Part shown: one piece after another, positions 25,375-34,251 of the stretch | How positions within the stretch are numbered: position 1 is the first letter of the stretch | How the letters are laid out: each line of letters starts with the position of its first letter | Assembly: GCA_018608545.1 (NCBI GenBank) | Contig: JABAZI010000071.1 | Span: 48,254-96,220, forward strand | Origin: Polaribacter sp. | GTDB taxonomy: Bacteria > Bacteroidota > Bacteroidia > Flavobacteriales > Flavobacteriaceae | Length of the DNA stretch: 47,967 bases | Reading direction: 5' to 3' | Notes under the pieces: generated by a model | Databases searched by the model: none | What the model saw: only the letters and a program-made list of their open reading frames with translations | Told to the model about the DNA's origin: nothing | Translations under genes and position numbers: made by a program

Positions 25375-27801
25375 ATGAAAATATCATACAATTGGTTACA
25401 ACAATTTTTACAAATAGATTGGGAACCTTCTAATACCGGAGAATTGTTGACAGACCTTGGTCTGGAAGTCGAAGGTATTGAAATAAGAGAATCTATAAAA
25501 GGAAGTTTAGAAGGAATTGTTGTAGGCAAGGTTTTAACTTGTACACAGCATCCAAATGCCGACAGATTAAAAATAACTACAGTAGATTTAGGTACCGGAG
25601 AACCTGTTCAAATTGTCTGTGGAGCTCCCAATGTAGCTTCAGGTCAAAAAGTACCAGTAGCGACTATTGGAACTACGTTATATGACGAGAAAGGAGAAGG
25701 TTTCAAAATTAAGAAAGGAAAAATTAGAGGAGAAGAAAGCTTTGGAATGATATGTGCTGAAGACGAGTTAGGGTTGGGTAAAGATCACGATGGCATTTTA
25801 GTTTTAGATAAAACTTTATCAGTAGGAACTCCTGTTGCAGAAGTTTTTAATATAGAAACTGATTCTATTTTTGAAATTGGTTTAACCCCCAACAGGTCCG
25901 ATGCCATGAGTCATTTTGGTGTAGCAAGAGATTTACGAGCAGGTTTAATGCAACAAGGAGTAAATTTAGAATTAATATCACCTTCTGTAAGTGATTTTCA
26001 TGTAGATGAAAGAACTTTAAGAATAGATGTAGAGGTAGATGATAAACAACAAACTCCAAGATACTGTGGAATCACCATTACAGATATAGAGGTTAAAGAT
26101 TCTCCAGATTGGATTCAAAACAGATTAAAAGCCATTGGTATCTCTCCTAAAAATAACATTGTAGACATTACAAATTATGTGTTGCATGAACTAGGACAAC
26201 CTCTTCATGCTTTTGATGCGCAAAAGGTAAAAGGAAATAAAATATTAATCAAAACATTAGAACAAGGTACAAAGTTTACAACTTTAGATGAAGTAGAAAG
26301 AGAATTGTCTTCAGAGGATATTATGATTTGTGATGCCGATTCAACTCCACTTTGTATTGCGGGTGTTTTTGGTGGGTATAATTCAGGTGTTACAGAACAT
26401 ACAACTTCAATTTTCTTAGAAAGTGCTTATTTTAATCCAGTTTCTGTTCGTAAGACAGCTAAAAGACATGCGTTAAATACAGATGCTTCCTTCCGTTTTG
26501 AGCGTGGAATTGATATAAATAAAACTAAATATGCATTAAAACGAGCAGCATTATTAATAGAAGAATATGCTGGTGGAAAAATGGGTTCTGATATTTCTGA
26601 TTTCTTTCCTGAAAAAATTGAAGATTTTCAAGTTTTTTTATCCTATGAAAGTGCCTATGGATTGATTGGTCAAGAAATACCAAAAGAAACTATAAAAAAT
26701 ATTTTAGCTTCCCTAGAAATTAAAATAAATAGTGAAACAGAAGGAGGTTTGGGACTGACAATTCCATCATACAGAACAGATGTCCAGCGTGAAGCAGATA
26801 TTATTGAAGAAATTTTAAGGGTTTATGGCTATAATAATATTGAATTTTCTCACAAATTAAATACGTCTATTTCTTTTGATTCGAATAAAGAAACAAAAAT
26901 TGAAAACATCACTGCGAACCAACTTACTGCTCTTGGATTTAACGAAACGATGTCAAATTCGTTGACGAAGCCCGAATATGCATCTTTGTCTGAAAATATA
27001 AATCAAGAGGCTAGCGTAGAGATGTTGAATCCGTTGAGTAACGATTTAAAAACCATGCGTCAATCTTTATTGTTTAGTGGTTTAGAGTCCGTTGCATACA
27101 ATATCAATAGAAAAAATAGTTCTTTACAATTTTATGAGTTTGGAAAAACCTATCATAAATACAATGAAAAGTATGAAGAGATTAAACATTTAACTCTTTT
27201 TGTTACGGGTAATAGAGCTAAAGATAGTTGGAGTATAGCTAATAAAACCTCAGATTTCTTTTATTTAAAAGGAATTATAATTGCGCTATTAGGTAGATTA
27301 GGTATTGACAAATTGAAATCGACTCCAAGCAAACAAGATGTGTTTTCAGAAGGAATCTCTCTTGGCTTGGGGAAACATAAGCTTGTAGATTTTGGAAGAC
27401 TTAAACAGTCCGTTCTCAAAGAATTTGGAATAAAACAGGAAGTTCTTTTTGCAGATTTCAATTGGGATAGTATTCTAAAATTAACAGGAAATAAAAAAAA
27501 TAAAGTAACTGAATTGCCGAAGTTCCCCTCAGTAAAAAGAGATTTAGCCCTTTTGTTAGACACTAATGTAGCTTTTGATGAATTACATAATTTAGCTTTT
27601 CAAACTGAAAGAAAGTTGTTGAAAGAAGTAGATTTATTTGATGTTTATGAGGGTAATAAATTACCCGATGGTAAAAAATCCTATGCAGTTAGCTTTTTAT
27701 TACAAGATGAAACAAAAACATTGGCGGACAAACAGATTGAAAAAATAATGCAAAAATTAAAGCAAACTTTTGAAAAAAATTTAAATGCTGTTTTAAGATA
27801 G
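25375..27801 (+). CDS. pheT: Phenylalanine-tRNA ligase beta subunit
   Basis: The 808-aa protein has the full set of PheT domains. An N-terminal tRNA-binding EMAP-like domain (about 40-150, VLTCTQHPNADRLKITTVDLG) is followed by the B3/B4 editing region (NIVDITNYVLHELGQPLHAFD), B5, a catalytic-like core and a C-terminal anticodon-binding FDX-ACB domain (LPKFPSVKRDLALLLD). It charges tRNA-Phe together with PheS, which is not in this window. It is transcribed alone and ends at a strong terminator. Confidence 0.97.
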   Translation: MKISYNWLQQFLQIDWEPSNTGELLTDLGLEVEGIEIRESIKGSLEGIVVGKVLTCTQHPNADRLKITTVDLGTGEPVQIVCGAPNVASGQKVPVATIGTTLYDEKGEGFKIKKGKIRGEESFGMICAEDELGLGKDHDGILVLDKTLSVGTPVAEVFNIETDSIFEIGLTPNRSDAMSHFGVARDLRAGLMQQGVNLELISPSVSDFHVDERTLRIDVEVDDKQQTPRYCGITITDIEVKDSPDWIQNRLKAIGISPKNNIVDITNYVLHELGQPLHAFDAQKVKGNKILIKTLEQGTKFTTLDEVERELSSEDIMICDADSTPLCIAGVFGGYNSGVTEHTTSIFLESAYFNPVSVRKTAKRHALNTDASFRFERGIDINKTKYALKRAALLIEEYAGGKMGSDISDFFPEKIEDFQVFLSYESAYGLIGQEIPKETIKNILASLEIKINSETEGGLGLTIPSYRTDVQREADIIEEILRVYGYNNIEFSHKLNTSISFDSNKETKIENITANQLTALGFNETMSNSLTKPEYASLSENINQEASVEMLNPLSNDLKTMRQSLLFSGLESVAYNINRKNSSLQFYEFGKTYHKYNEKYEEIKHLTLFVTGNRAKDSWSIANKTSDFFYLKGIIIALLGRLGIDKLKSTPSKQDVFSEGISLGLGKHKLVDFGRLKQSVLKEFGIKQEVLFADFNWDSILKLTGNKKNKVTELPKFPSVKRDLALLLDTNVAFDELHNLAFQTERKLLKEVDLFDVYEGNKLPDGKKSYAVSFLLQDETKTLADKQIEKIMQKLKQTFEKNLNAVLR

Positions 27802-27834
27802 TTTGTATCTTTTTTTATCTATCGCTTTTAATAC

Positions 27835-27868
27835 AAAAAAAACCATCTTTTATAGAGATGGTTTTTTT
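27835..27868. terminator. Bidirectional terminator between pheT and lipA
   Basis: AAAAAACCATCT and AGATGGTTTTTT pair around a 7-nt loop. The A/T runs on both sides make it a good terminator for both convergent genes. Confidence 0.92.
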
Positions 27869-27887
27869 ATACGTTGTACTGATATTT

Positions 27888-28757
27888 TTATACGGCGTGT
27901 TTGTGCGCTTTGTAAGAAGAACGCACTAAAGCTCCACTTTCTACGTACATAAACCCCATTTCTAATCCAAGGATCTCATATTTTTTAAATTGTTCAGGTG
28001 TAATGAATTCTTTTACAGGTAAATGTTTTTTGGAGGGCTGTAGGTATTGACCGATAGTCAATACATCCAATCCAACTCCTTGTAAATCTTTCATCGTTTC
28101 TATAACCTCTTTTTCAGTTTCACCTAAACCTAACATTAAACCAGTTTTGGTTCGCATTCCTTTTTCTTTAAGGTATTTTAAAACGTCTAAACTTCGATCA
28201 TATTTAGCTTGAATTCTAACTTCACGTGTCAATCTTCTCACCGTTTCCATATTGTGAGAAACTACCTCTGGATGTACTTCAATAATCCGATCGATTTGTT
28301 TTGTGTTTCCTTGAAAATCAGGAATTAAGGTTTCTAAAGTTGTCGTTGGATTCGCTCTTCGAATTGCATCTACAGTTTCCGCCCAAATGATAGAACCACC
28401 ATCTTTTAAATCATCTCTATCTACGGACGTTATTACAGCATGTTTTATACTCATTAATTTAATAGAACGTGCAACTTTTTCCGGCTCATCCCATTCAACA
28501 GTCTCCGGTCTTCCTGTTTTGACACCACAAAAGCCACAAGAACGTGTACATATATTTCCTAAGATCATGAATGTTGCAGTTCCTTCACCCCAACATTCGC
28601 CCATATTTGGACAGCTTCCACTGGTACAAATTGTATTCAATTGATATTTATCAACCAAACTTCTTAATTCCGTATATTTCTTACCCACAGGTAATTTTAC
28701 ACGCAACCATTTGGGTTTTTTTGGCCTTTCTGCAACTATTATAGGTTCTATTGACAT
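27888..28757 (-). CDS. lipA: Lipoyl synthase
   Basis: LipA inserts two sulfurs into octanoyl-lipoyl domains. The 289-aa product has the auxiliary cluster motif CTSGSCPNMGEC, the radical-SAM motif CTRSCGFC and the C-terminal RSSY that ligates the auxiliary cluster. I choose the ATG at 28755-28757 over the TTG two codons upstream. It has a -7 element of its own 20 nt upstream and converges on pheT. Confidence 0.97.
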   Translation of the reverse strand: MSIEPIIVAERPKKPKWLRVKLPVGKKYTELRSLVDKYQLNTICTSGSCPNMGECWGEGTATFMILGNICTRSCGFCGVKTGRPETVEWDEPEKVARSIKLMSIKHAVITSVDRDDLKDGGSIIWAETVDAIRRANPTTTLETLIPDFQGNTKQIDRIIEVHPEVVSHNMETVRRLTREVRIQAKYDRSLDVLKYLKEKGMRTKTGLMLGLGETEKEVIETMKDLQGVGLDVLTIGQYLQPSKKHLPVKEFITPEQFKKYEILGLEMGFMYVESGALVRSSYKAHKHAV

Positions 28758-28777
28758 TTCCAAATAAATTTATAATG

Positions 28778-28785
28778 CAAATATA
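28778..28785 (-). promoter_or_regulatory. lipA -7 element (TATATTTG)
   Basis: The minus strand reads TATATTTG, 20 nt before the lipA ATG and just beyond the stop of the Nramp-like gene. lipA therefore probably has its own start site. Confidence 0.6.
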
Positions 28786-28797
28786 CAAAGGAAAGTT

Positions 28798-30033
28798 TTA
28801 AATACTTGTTAAAAACCATATGCTAAATGCAATTAAAAAAAGGATTCCTATGATGCTTAAAAATTTCAAATAAATTCCAGGGCGATGTTTTTTTGGAGTA
28901 TGTTTTCCAAAGATTAGTAGGGAATTTAATATCGCATAAAAAGGAGCTGTTAAAAACGATAAAATAGTGGCGATCTTAACTAGTGTTCCCATATTCCCCA
29001 TAAAGAATTTTAAGATTAAAAAAGTACCCACAAATAAAAAGAGAATCCAAAACCAGTATCCATATTTATATTCTTTACCCTTCCCCCGAAGTAACGCTGT
29101 GGCTTTATTCATAGCTCTGGGCGAGGCATCCAGCGTCGTTATCGTTGTACTAAACATTGTTGTAAATGCAGCAATTGCAATAAAAATATAGAAAAATTGT
29201 CCTAGGTTTTCCGTGTATAAATTAATTAATTGCGAAGCAAAAACACCTCCTTGATTTGAAAATTTTTCTCCAGTTTTATACATCACCAATGCTCCTAGAA
29301 GCACAAAGCAAATACCTAAACAAAGTGTTCCAACATAACCTACATTAAAATCAAATATTGCATCTTTCCTTTTTGTTTTTATTAGCGTTGTTTTGTCTTT
29401 TTCTACCGACCAGATAGAATGCCAAATAGAGACATCTAATGGAGCGGGCATCCAACCTAAAAAAGCGATTAAAAAAGTAAGCTCAACAGAACCAGAAGGA
29501 AGTATTTGTGTTACATCAAATGCGTCTTTGGTGCTAAACAAAGCTACACATACCGCAATAATTGTACTGATTGTTAAGATGATGATGATATATTTCATCA
29601 AAAAATCCAACCATTTATATTTACCACCGACCAAAAAAAGAATACTCGTAAACATCAAAATAGAGGACCATATTACCAAATCATTTGTAAATCCAAAAAG
29701 TTGGGAAGCCAAACCAGCGGTTACAATTGTTACAGCAGCTTGGATGGTAAACATCGTTGCAAAATTAAGGATGTAATATGCAACTAAAATTCCCTTCCCT
29801 AATTTTTGATAGCCATCTAATAAGGTTTCTCCTGTTGCAGCTGCATAGCGGGGACCAAATTGAAAGAATGGATATTTAAATAGATGAACTAATAAGAGTG
29901 CCCAAAGTAATCCAAAACCAAATTCTGCACCTGCTTTTGTAGATTGGACCAAATGTGAAACTCCAATTGCCGCTCCTGCAAATAATAAGCCTGGACCCAA
30001 AGAATTGAGGAATGATTTTTCATTTTTTTTCAT
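28798..30033 (-). CDS. Divergent Nramp-like transporter with altered metal site
   Basis: The 411-aa protein has about 11 hydrophobic segments and an Nramp fold by sequence (GPGLLFAGAAIG, KAGAEFGFGLLWALL). Aligned without gaps to the first helix of MntH-type proteins, the metal-binding DPGN is GVSH (residues 24-27). In the sixth helix MPHN is MPAP (195-198). The Asp and Asn ligands are lost and only the Met remains. It therefore may not carry manganese or iron in the usual way and could move Mg2+ or another substrate. It belongs to a clade I recall as common in Bacteroidota. It lies downstream of an ECF sigma gene. Confidence 0.82.
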   Translation of the reverse strand: MKKNEKSFLNSLGPGLLFAGAAIGVSHLVQSTKAGAEFGFGLLWALLLVHLFKYPFFQFGPRYAAATGETLLDGYQKLGKGILVAYYILNFATMFTIQAAVTIVTAGLASQLFGFTNDLVIWSSILMFTSILFLVGGKYKWLDFLMKYIIIILTISTIIAVCVALFSTKDAFDVTQILPSGSVELTFLIAFLGWMPAPLDVSIWHSIWSVEKDKTTLIKTKRKDAIFDFNVGYVGTLCLGICFVLLGALVMYKTGEKFSNQGGVFASQLINLYTENLGQFFYIFIAIAAFTTMFSTTITTLDASPRAMNKATALLRGKGKEYKYGYWFWILFLFVGTFLILKFFMGNMGTLVKIATILSFLTAPFYAILNSLLIFGKHTPKKHRPGIYLKFLSIIGILFLIAFSIWFLTSI

Positions 30034-30091
30034 TTTTTAATAGCTATTTAGTTTATCACATATTTTCAAGAGCTAATATTTTTTTGTGAAA

Positions 30092-30655
30092 TTAAGATCT
30101 TTTAATAACCTCTGCCAACAGCTTTTTTGCACGTAGTAATTTTACTTTTACATTGTTGATTGGTTCATTAATTTGTTCCGAAATCTCTTTGTAGCTTAAT
30201 TCTTGAAAATATCGCAATTGAATAACTTCTTGATATTTTGGTTTTATCTGTTTGATATCTCTTAATAATTTTGCTAAGTTTTGTTCTGTAATAATTTTAT
30301 CTTCTGGAGTCGGACTTTCATCAACAATTTGATAGACTTCATCTTCTTGGTTTTCAGAAGTATCTGCTTTAATAGAAATATTTTTTTTACGTAAAGAATC
30401 GATGTGAATATTTTTGGAAATAGTAATTAACCACGTTTTAAAATTATATTTTTCATCATAAGTGTCAATCTTATCGAAAGCTTTTGAAAATGTTTGTATG
30501 GTAATATCTTCCGCATCATTTTCATTTTTATTTCTTTTTAATTGAAATAGATAAACATCAGTCCAAAAGGCATCTAATAAATATTTAAACGCAGTTTGTT
30601 TACCATTTTTAGCTTTTGAGATATTGATGTCAATTTCTGTACGGTTTATTTCCAA
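30092..30655 (-). CDS. ECF-type RNA polymerase sigma factor
   Basis: The 187-aa sigma-70 family protein has region 2 (DAEDITIQTFSKAFDKIDTYDEKYNFKTWLITISKN, the -10 recognition and core-binding part) and region 4 (YQEVIQLRYFQELSYKEISEQINEPINNVKVKLLRAKKLL). A linker of about 40 residues is rich in Glu and Asp. The start codon is TTG inside the end of the glycosyltransferase gene (10-bp overlap), implying coupled translation. No anti-sigma gene is adjacent. The regulon is unknown. Confidence 0.93.
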   Translation of the reverse strand: MEINRTEIDINISKAKNGKQTAFKYLLDAFWTDVYLFQLKRNKNENDAEDITIQTFSKAFDKIDTYDEKYNFKTWLITISKNIHIDSLRKKNISIKADTSENQEDEVYQIVDESPTPEDKIITEQNLAKLLRDIKQIKPKYQEVIQLRYFQELSYKEISEQINEPINNVKVKLLRAKKLLAEVIKRS

Positions 30656-31749
30656 TGAGTTGGTTTTGATGACAAATTAGTAATAAATATTGAAAATTGA
30701 AAAAGTAAGAGAATAATTTCTAAAAAAGGAAACACATAAGAGATCATCGGTTCGTTTAATTTTTTAGAAGAACGATGAATTACAATAAATTGAACTACAA
30801 AATAGAATACAATCAGAGGTAGAAGAACCTTGATTGGGTAGAAAAAGGATAGTACTATTGCCAATAAGTAAAAGAGGACTTTAGAAAGAAAGAACAATCC
30901 TAAAAAAAACCGATGAGTAAACCTGTAATGATTGGCTGAAGAGATATGTCTTCTCTTTTGTTGAAACCATTCAGAAAAAGTATTTGGAGCAATAGATTCT
31001 GTAAAACTATCTTTAGAGGTAGTGATGATCGTGTTCTTTTTATTTGCCGCATCTTGAATAAATAAATCATCATCACCAGATTTTATGTGCATGTGATTAA
31101 TGAATCCTTTTACCTTAAAAAATTCTGATCTATGGTATGCTAAATTTCTACCAACAGCCATATAGGGAGATCCTATTTTTGCATAACTAAAATACTGCAT
31201 GGCAGTCAATAAAGTTTCAAACCTGACAAGTAAATTTAGTAATGATTTTTCTTTTTTATATTTTCCATAACCTAAAATAATTGTTTTTTCGCTATTGAAA
31301 TTTTGGGCCATTTCATATATCCAATTCTTAGAAACAGGACAACAATCTGCATCAGTAAAAAGTAAATGTTCATTTTTTGCAGCTTTAATTCCCAGGGTAA
31401 GAGCATATTTTTTATTTCCCCAAAAAGTTTCAATATTTTTTACTGTAATGATCTTAATTTTTGAACAATTTTTAGCAAATGTTTCCATCACTTCTGAGGT
31501 TTCATCCGAAGAAGCGTCATTGATTAATATAATTTCAAAATCAGGATATGTTTGGTTTATAATAGTGGGAAGAAAATTTTTTAGATTTTCAGCTTCGTTT
31601 TTTGCACAAATAATGACAGAAACTCCAATTTCTGGAAGTTCTTTACTGCTTTTTTTTGGGTCAATTAAAAAAGAAGAAAAAATCAGGTAATAAATAATTT
31701 GAATGGCTGTAAATGCTACAAAACAGTAGAAGAGTACAGTTAAAATCAT
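30646..31749 (-). CDS. Family 2 glycosyltransferase, membrane-bound
   Basis: The 367-aa protein has an N-terminal transmembrane helix (about 1-25) and a GT-A fold domain with GVSVIICAKNEAENL, ILINDASSDET, FTDADCCP (DxD-like metal site) and QQKRRH (the QxxRW-like position). Two or more C-terminal hydrophobic segments follow. It resembles processive or polyprenol-linked GT2 enzymes facing the cytoplasm. The acceptor is unknown. It shares a transcript with the sigma factor (10-bp overlap) and lies 12 nt after the 67-aa Cys-rich gene. Confidence 0.9.
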   Translation of the reverse strand: MILTVLFYCFVAFTAIQIIYYLIFSSFLIDPKKSSKELPEIGVSVIICAKNEAENLKNFLPTIINQTYPDFEIILINDASSDETSEVMETFAKNCSKIKIITVKNIETFWGNKKYALTLGIKAAKNEHLLFTDADCCPVSKNWIYEMAQNFNSEKTIILGYGKYKKEKSLLNLLVRFETLLTAMQYFSYAKIGSPYMAVGRNLAYHRSEFFKVKGFINHMHIKSGDDDLFIQDAANKKNTIITTSKDSFTESIAPNTFSEWFQQKRRHISSANHYRFTHRFFLGLFFLSKVLFYLLAIVLSFFYPIKVLLPLIVFYFVVQFIVIHRSSKKLNEPMISYVFPFLEIILLLFQFSIFITNLSSKPTHWK

Positions 31750-31761
31750 CTAAATATAAAA

Positions 31762-31965
31762 TTAGTTATGTTCTACTTCTACACAAGAATCAAATTGTTC
31801 TGGAGATTTTCCACAAAAACCACAAGATTCTCCTGTTTTGTTTAGCATTGGATTTTGACTGGCACAAGTTCCAGCAAATTCTCCATCTTTTTTGATCCAA
31901 ATTTTAATTGCAATTCCTGCAAAACCCAGAGCTAGTAGACCTATAGTAAGTAATAATAATTTCAT
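31762..31965 (-). CDS. 67-aa Cys-rich membrane-anchored peptide
   Basis: The ORF-track start gives 100 aa. The internal ATG at 31963-31965 gives a 67-aa product (MKLLLLTIGLLALGFAGIAI) with an N-terminal membrane helix and an exported tail. The tail has four cysteines (GTCASQ, ESCGFCGKSP, DSCVEV), including a CxxC pair, suggesting zinc or Fe-S binding or disulfides. A near-consensus -7 element (TATCTTTA, 31986-31993) lies 20 nt before this ATG. I recall similar short 'membrane or secreted' proteins in flavobacteria. The function is unknown. It begins a run with the glycosyltransferase and sigma factor. Confidence 0.75.
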   Translation of the reverse strand: MKLLLLTIGLLALGFAGIAIKIWIKKDGEFAGTCASQNPMLNKTGESCGFCGKSPEQFDSCVEVEHN

Positions 31966-32195
31966 AAAAAAAATAATTAACACGGTAAAGATACGCTTAT
32001 TTATATGTTCTTTAAAATGCATGTAACCTCTTTTTTCTATGGATAAACTTTTAAAATAAACCACCTTTTTAAGAGTATTAAGTGTGTTTCGTTTAGTTGA
32101 TTTAGAGTAATAATAGATTTTTATGATTATTCATGAGTTGTTTTTTAAACTATTTGTAACTTTAAATGTCTAATCAACAACAAAAATCCACTTAG

Positions 32196-32984
32196 ATGAA
32201 TCAACAACAATTTTTAAAACGTTCACTTTTTCTTATTTTTTCATTGATCATATTTATTTCTTGTAGCTCTCCAGAAGATGTAAATAAAGAAGATGTTGAT
32301 GACACACTAATTCCAATACCTTCTACAAATTATGATACTACACCTATTTTAATATTTTTCGATAACATTGAGGCAGTATCTTACTCTGTAAGTGGAAATA
32401 CTGTAACTTTTACAACGACTGATTTACCGAATCATACGAGTCCTTATTGGAATTCTTCTCATCCATTATATGAGGCTTACAATGGAACAAACTCTAATTG
32501 GAATAAAAATCCAAATTCAATTGGAGAGCAAAACATAACGTTTACAATGCCCTTAAATCCCTCTGAATCATTAACAAAAACGGCAACTCCATTAGGACCG
32601 ATAGGAATCGCAAGAAATGGAGTAGTTTTTTTTAATCAATATGCGGGTCGAAATAATCAACCCTTAACAAATGAAATAAATTCTTTTGATCAGTGGTTAG
32701 GTCATCCTGCAGGAACTCAATACCATTATCACATAGAACCTTCTTTTTTAACTAATAATTTTGGTAAAAATGCATTTTTAGGGTTGCTTTCAGATGGATT
32801 TCCTGTGTATGGTCCCTTAGAAAATGGAGCGACAATTACAAATGCAGATTTAGATGATTATCATGGTCATGTATCTGTAACAGAAGATTTTCCGGAGGGA
32901 ATTTACCATTATCACATCACAAACGAAGATCCTTATTTAAATGGAAATGGTTTTTTTGGAACAGCAGGAAACATAACACGATAG
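32196..32984 (+). CDS. YHYH-domain lipoprotein
   Basis: The 262-aa lipoprotein (lipobox ending FISC) carries the motifs that give the YHYH family its name: YHYHIEPSFL, YHGHVS and GIYHYHITNEDPYLNG. The clustered His and Tyr residues suggest metal binding. The biochemical function of YHYH proteins is, to my knowledge, not established. It is the first gene of a compact operon with a MORN-like lipoprotein (3-nt gap) and an SCO protein (1-nt gap), hinting at copper handling or respiratory assembly. Confidence 0.88.
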   Translation: MNQQQFLKRSLFLIFSLIIFISCSSPEDVNKEDVDDTLIPIPSTNYDTTPILIFFDNIEAVSYSVSGNTVTFTTTDLPNHTSPYWNSSHPLYEAYNGTNSNWNKNPNSIGEQNITFTMPLNPSESLTKTATPLGPIGIARNGVVFFNQYAGRNNQPLTNEINSFDQWLGHPAGTQYHYHIEPSFLTNNFGKNAFLGLLSDGFPVYGPLENGATITNADLDDYHGHVSVTEDFPEGIYHYHITNEDPYLNGNGFFGTAGNITR

Positions 32985-32987
32985 TTT

Positions 32988-33590
32988 GTGAAGCTTTATA
33001 AAATTGGTTTTGTATTTAGTATGCTTTTTATTTCTTGTAATTTGGATGATCAAGCGAATGAGGGGCTTATTCTTCAAAGTGAAATAAAGATTCCTTCAGT
33101 AGAAAAAAATAAAAAAGATGCTAATTTCGAATTAAAAAATGGTGTGTTGTTTTTTAAAGAGAAAAAGTATTCAGGAATTGTAAACGAATTTTACCCCAAA
33201 GGAGCATTCAAATCAATGTCTCAATATTATAAAGGTCAAAGGGAAGGGATGTTTTTTGGCTGGTATTCTGACGGAACACATTGGTTTGAGCGATTTTATA
33301 AAAAAGGATTAAAGTCATCCACTCACAAAGGTTGGTATAATAATGGGAATCAGATGTTTTTGTATCACTTTAATAATAAAGGACGATATCATGGGGCTGT
33401 GAAAGATTGGCATCCCAATGGAATTTTAGGAAAGCATTTTAATTTTATGGAAGGAAAGGAGAGAGGAAGTCAAAAAATGTGGGACTTAGATGGGAAAATT
33501 ATGGCTAATTTTTATACTGTTGAAAATGAAAGACATGGTCTAATTGGTTTAAAAAACTGTATTAGTAATCTAACTTTAGAAAACAAATAA
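32988..33590 (+). CDS. MORN-variant lipoprotein
   Basis: The 200-aa lipoprotein starts with GTG, 3 nt after the YHYH stop. It has a lipobox ending LFISC and MORN-variant repeats (KYSGIVNEFYPKGAFKSM, REGMFFGWYSDGTHWFERFY, THKGWYNNGNQMFLYHF, YHGAVKDWHPNGILGKHF). It is the third exported protein of this repeat class in the window. By position it probably works with the YHYH and SCO proteins in the periplasm, which is an inference from operon structure only. Confidence 0.8.
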   Translation: MKLYKIGFVFSMLFISCNLDDQANEGLILQSEIKIPSVEKNKKDANFELKNGVLFFKEKKYSGIVNEFYPKGAFKSMSQYYKGQREGMFFGWYSDGTHWFERFYKKGLKSSTHKGWYNNGNQMFLYHFNNKGRYHGAVKDWHPNGILGKHFNFMEGKERGSQKMWDLDGKIMANFYTVENERHGLIGLKNCISNLTLENK

Positions 33591-33591
33591 A

Positions 33592-34245
33592 ATGAAATTA
33601 AAGATATTATCTATCGCTTCTATTTTTGTCATGTTTTTCTCCTGTAATAACCAAATTTCAATAGATAAAACAAAAACACTTCCTTTTTATAATTCAGAGG
33701 AATATACACCACAATGGATTTCACAAAGTGATCCAAATTATACTAACATTCATACCATCGCACCGTTTGAGTTCACAAATCAAAACGGAAAAAAAATCAC
33801 GAATAAAGAGTTTGAGGGTAAGATTTACATCGCCGATTTTTTTTTTACAAGCTGTCCAAGTATTTGCCCAATTCTAGCAAAAAATATGGAAGCTATTCAA
33901 GCATATTATAAACATGATGAGACCATTTTATTGCTTTCACATTCAGTCATGCCTTGGGTAGATACCGTTGAAAAAATAAAAGCATATGCAACAGAAAATA
34001 ATGCAATAGATACTAAATGGCATTTAGTTACAGGTGATAGAAATCAAATTTATCAACTCGCTAGAAATTCCTATTTTGCTGACGAAGATTATAAAAAAAC
34101 AAAAGACGAACTTGAATTTATTCATACTGAAAATTTTATATTGGTTGATAAAAAAGGGAGAATTAGAGGTGTTTACAATGGCACTTTGGCATTAGATATT
34201 CAAAGATTGCAACGTCATATAGAATTACTCAAATTAGAATACTAA
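33592..34245 (+). CDS. SCO1/SenC family lipoprotein
   Basis: The 217-aa thioredoxin-fold lipoprotein (lipobox FFSC) has the SCO copper motif SCPSICP (Cys88 and Cys92) and the third ligand His178 in EFIHTENFILVD. SCO proteins deliver copper to, or keep reduced, the CuA centre of cytochrome oxidase. It is the third gene of the YHYH operon. Its stop lies only 6 nt from the stop of the convergent murB gene, with no terminator between. Confidence 0.94.
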   Translation: MKLKILSIASIFVMFFSCNNQISIDKTKTLPFYNSEEYTPQWISQSDPNYTNIHTIAPFEFTNQNGKKITNKEFEGKIYIADFFFTSCPSICPILAKNMEAIQAYYKHDETILLLSHSVMPWVDTVEKIKAYATENNAIDTKWHLVTGDRNQIYQLARNSYFADEDYKKTKDELEFIHTENFILVDKKGRIRGVYNGTLALDIQRLQRHIELLKLEY

Positions 34246-34251
34246 AATAAC

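Noticed and set aside
32196-34245. YHYH-MORN-SCO operon as a defence system
   Set aside because: All three are exported lipoproteins without nuclease, NTPase or sensor domains, so copper or envelope roles fit better.
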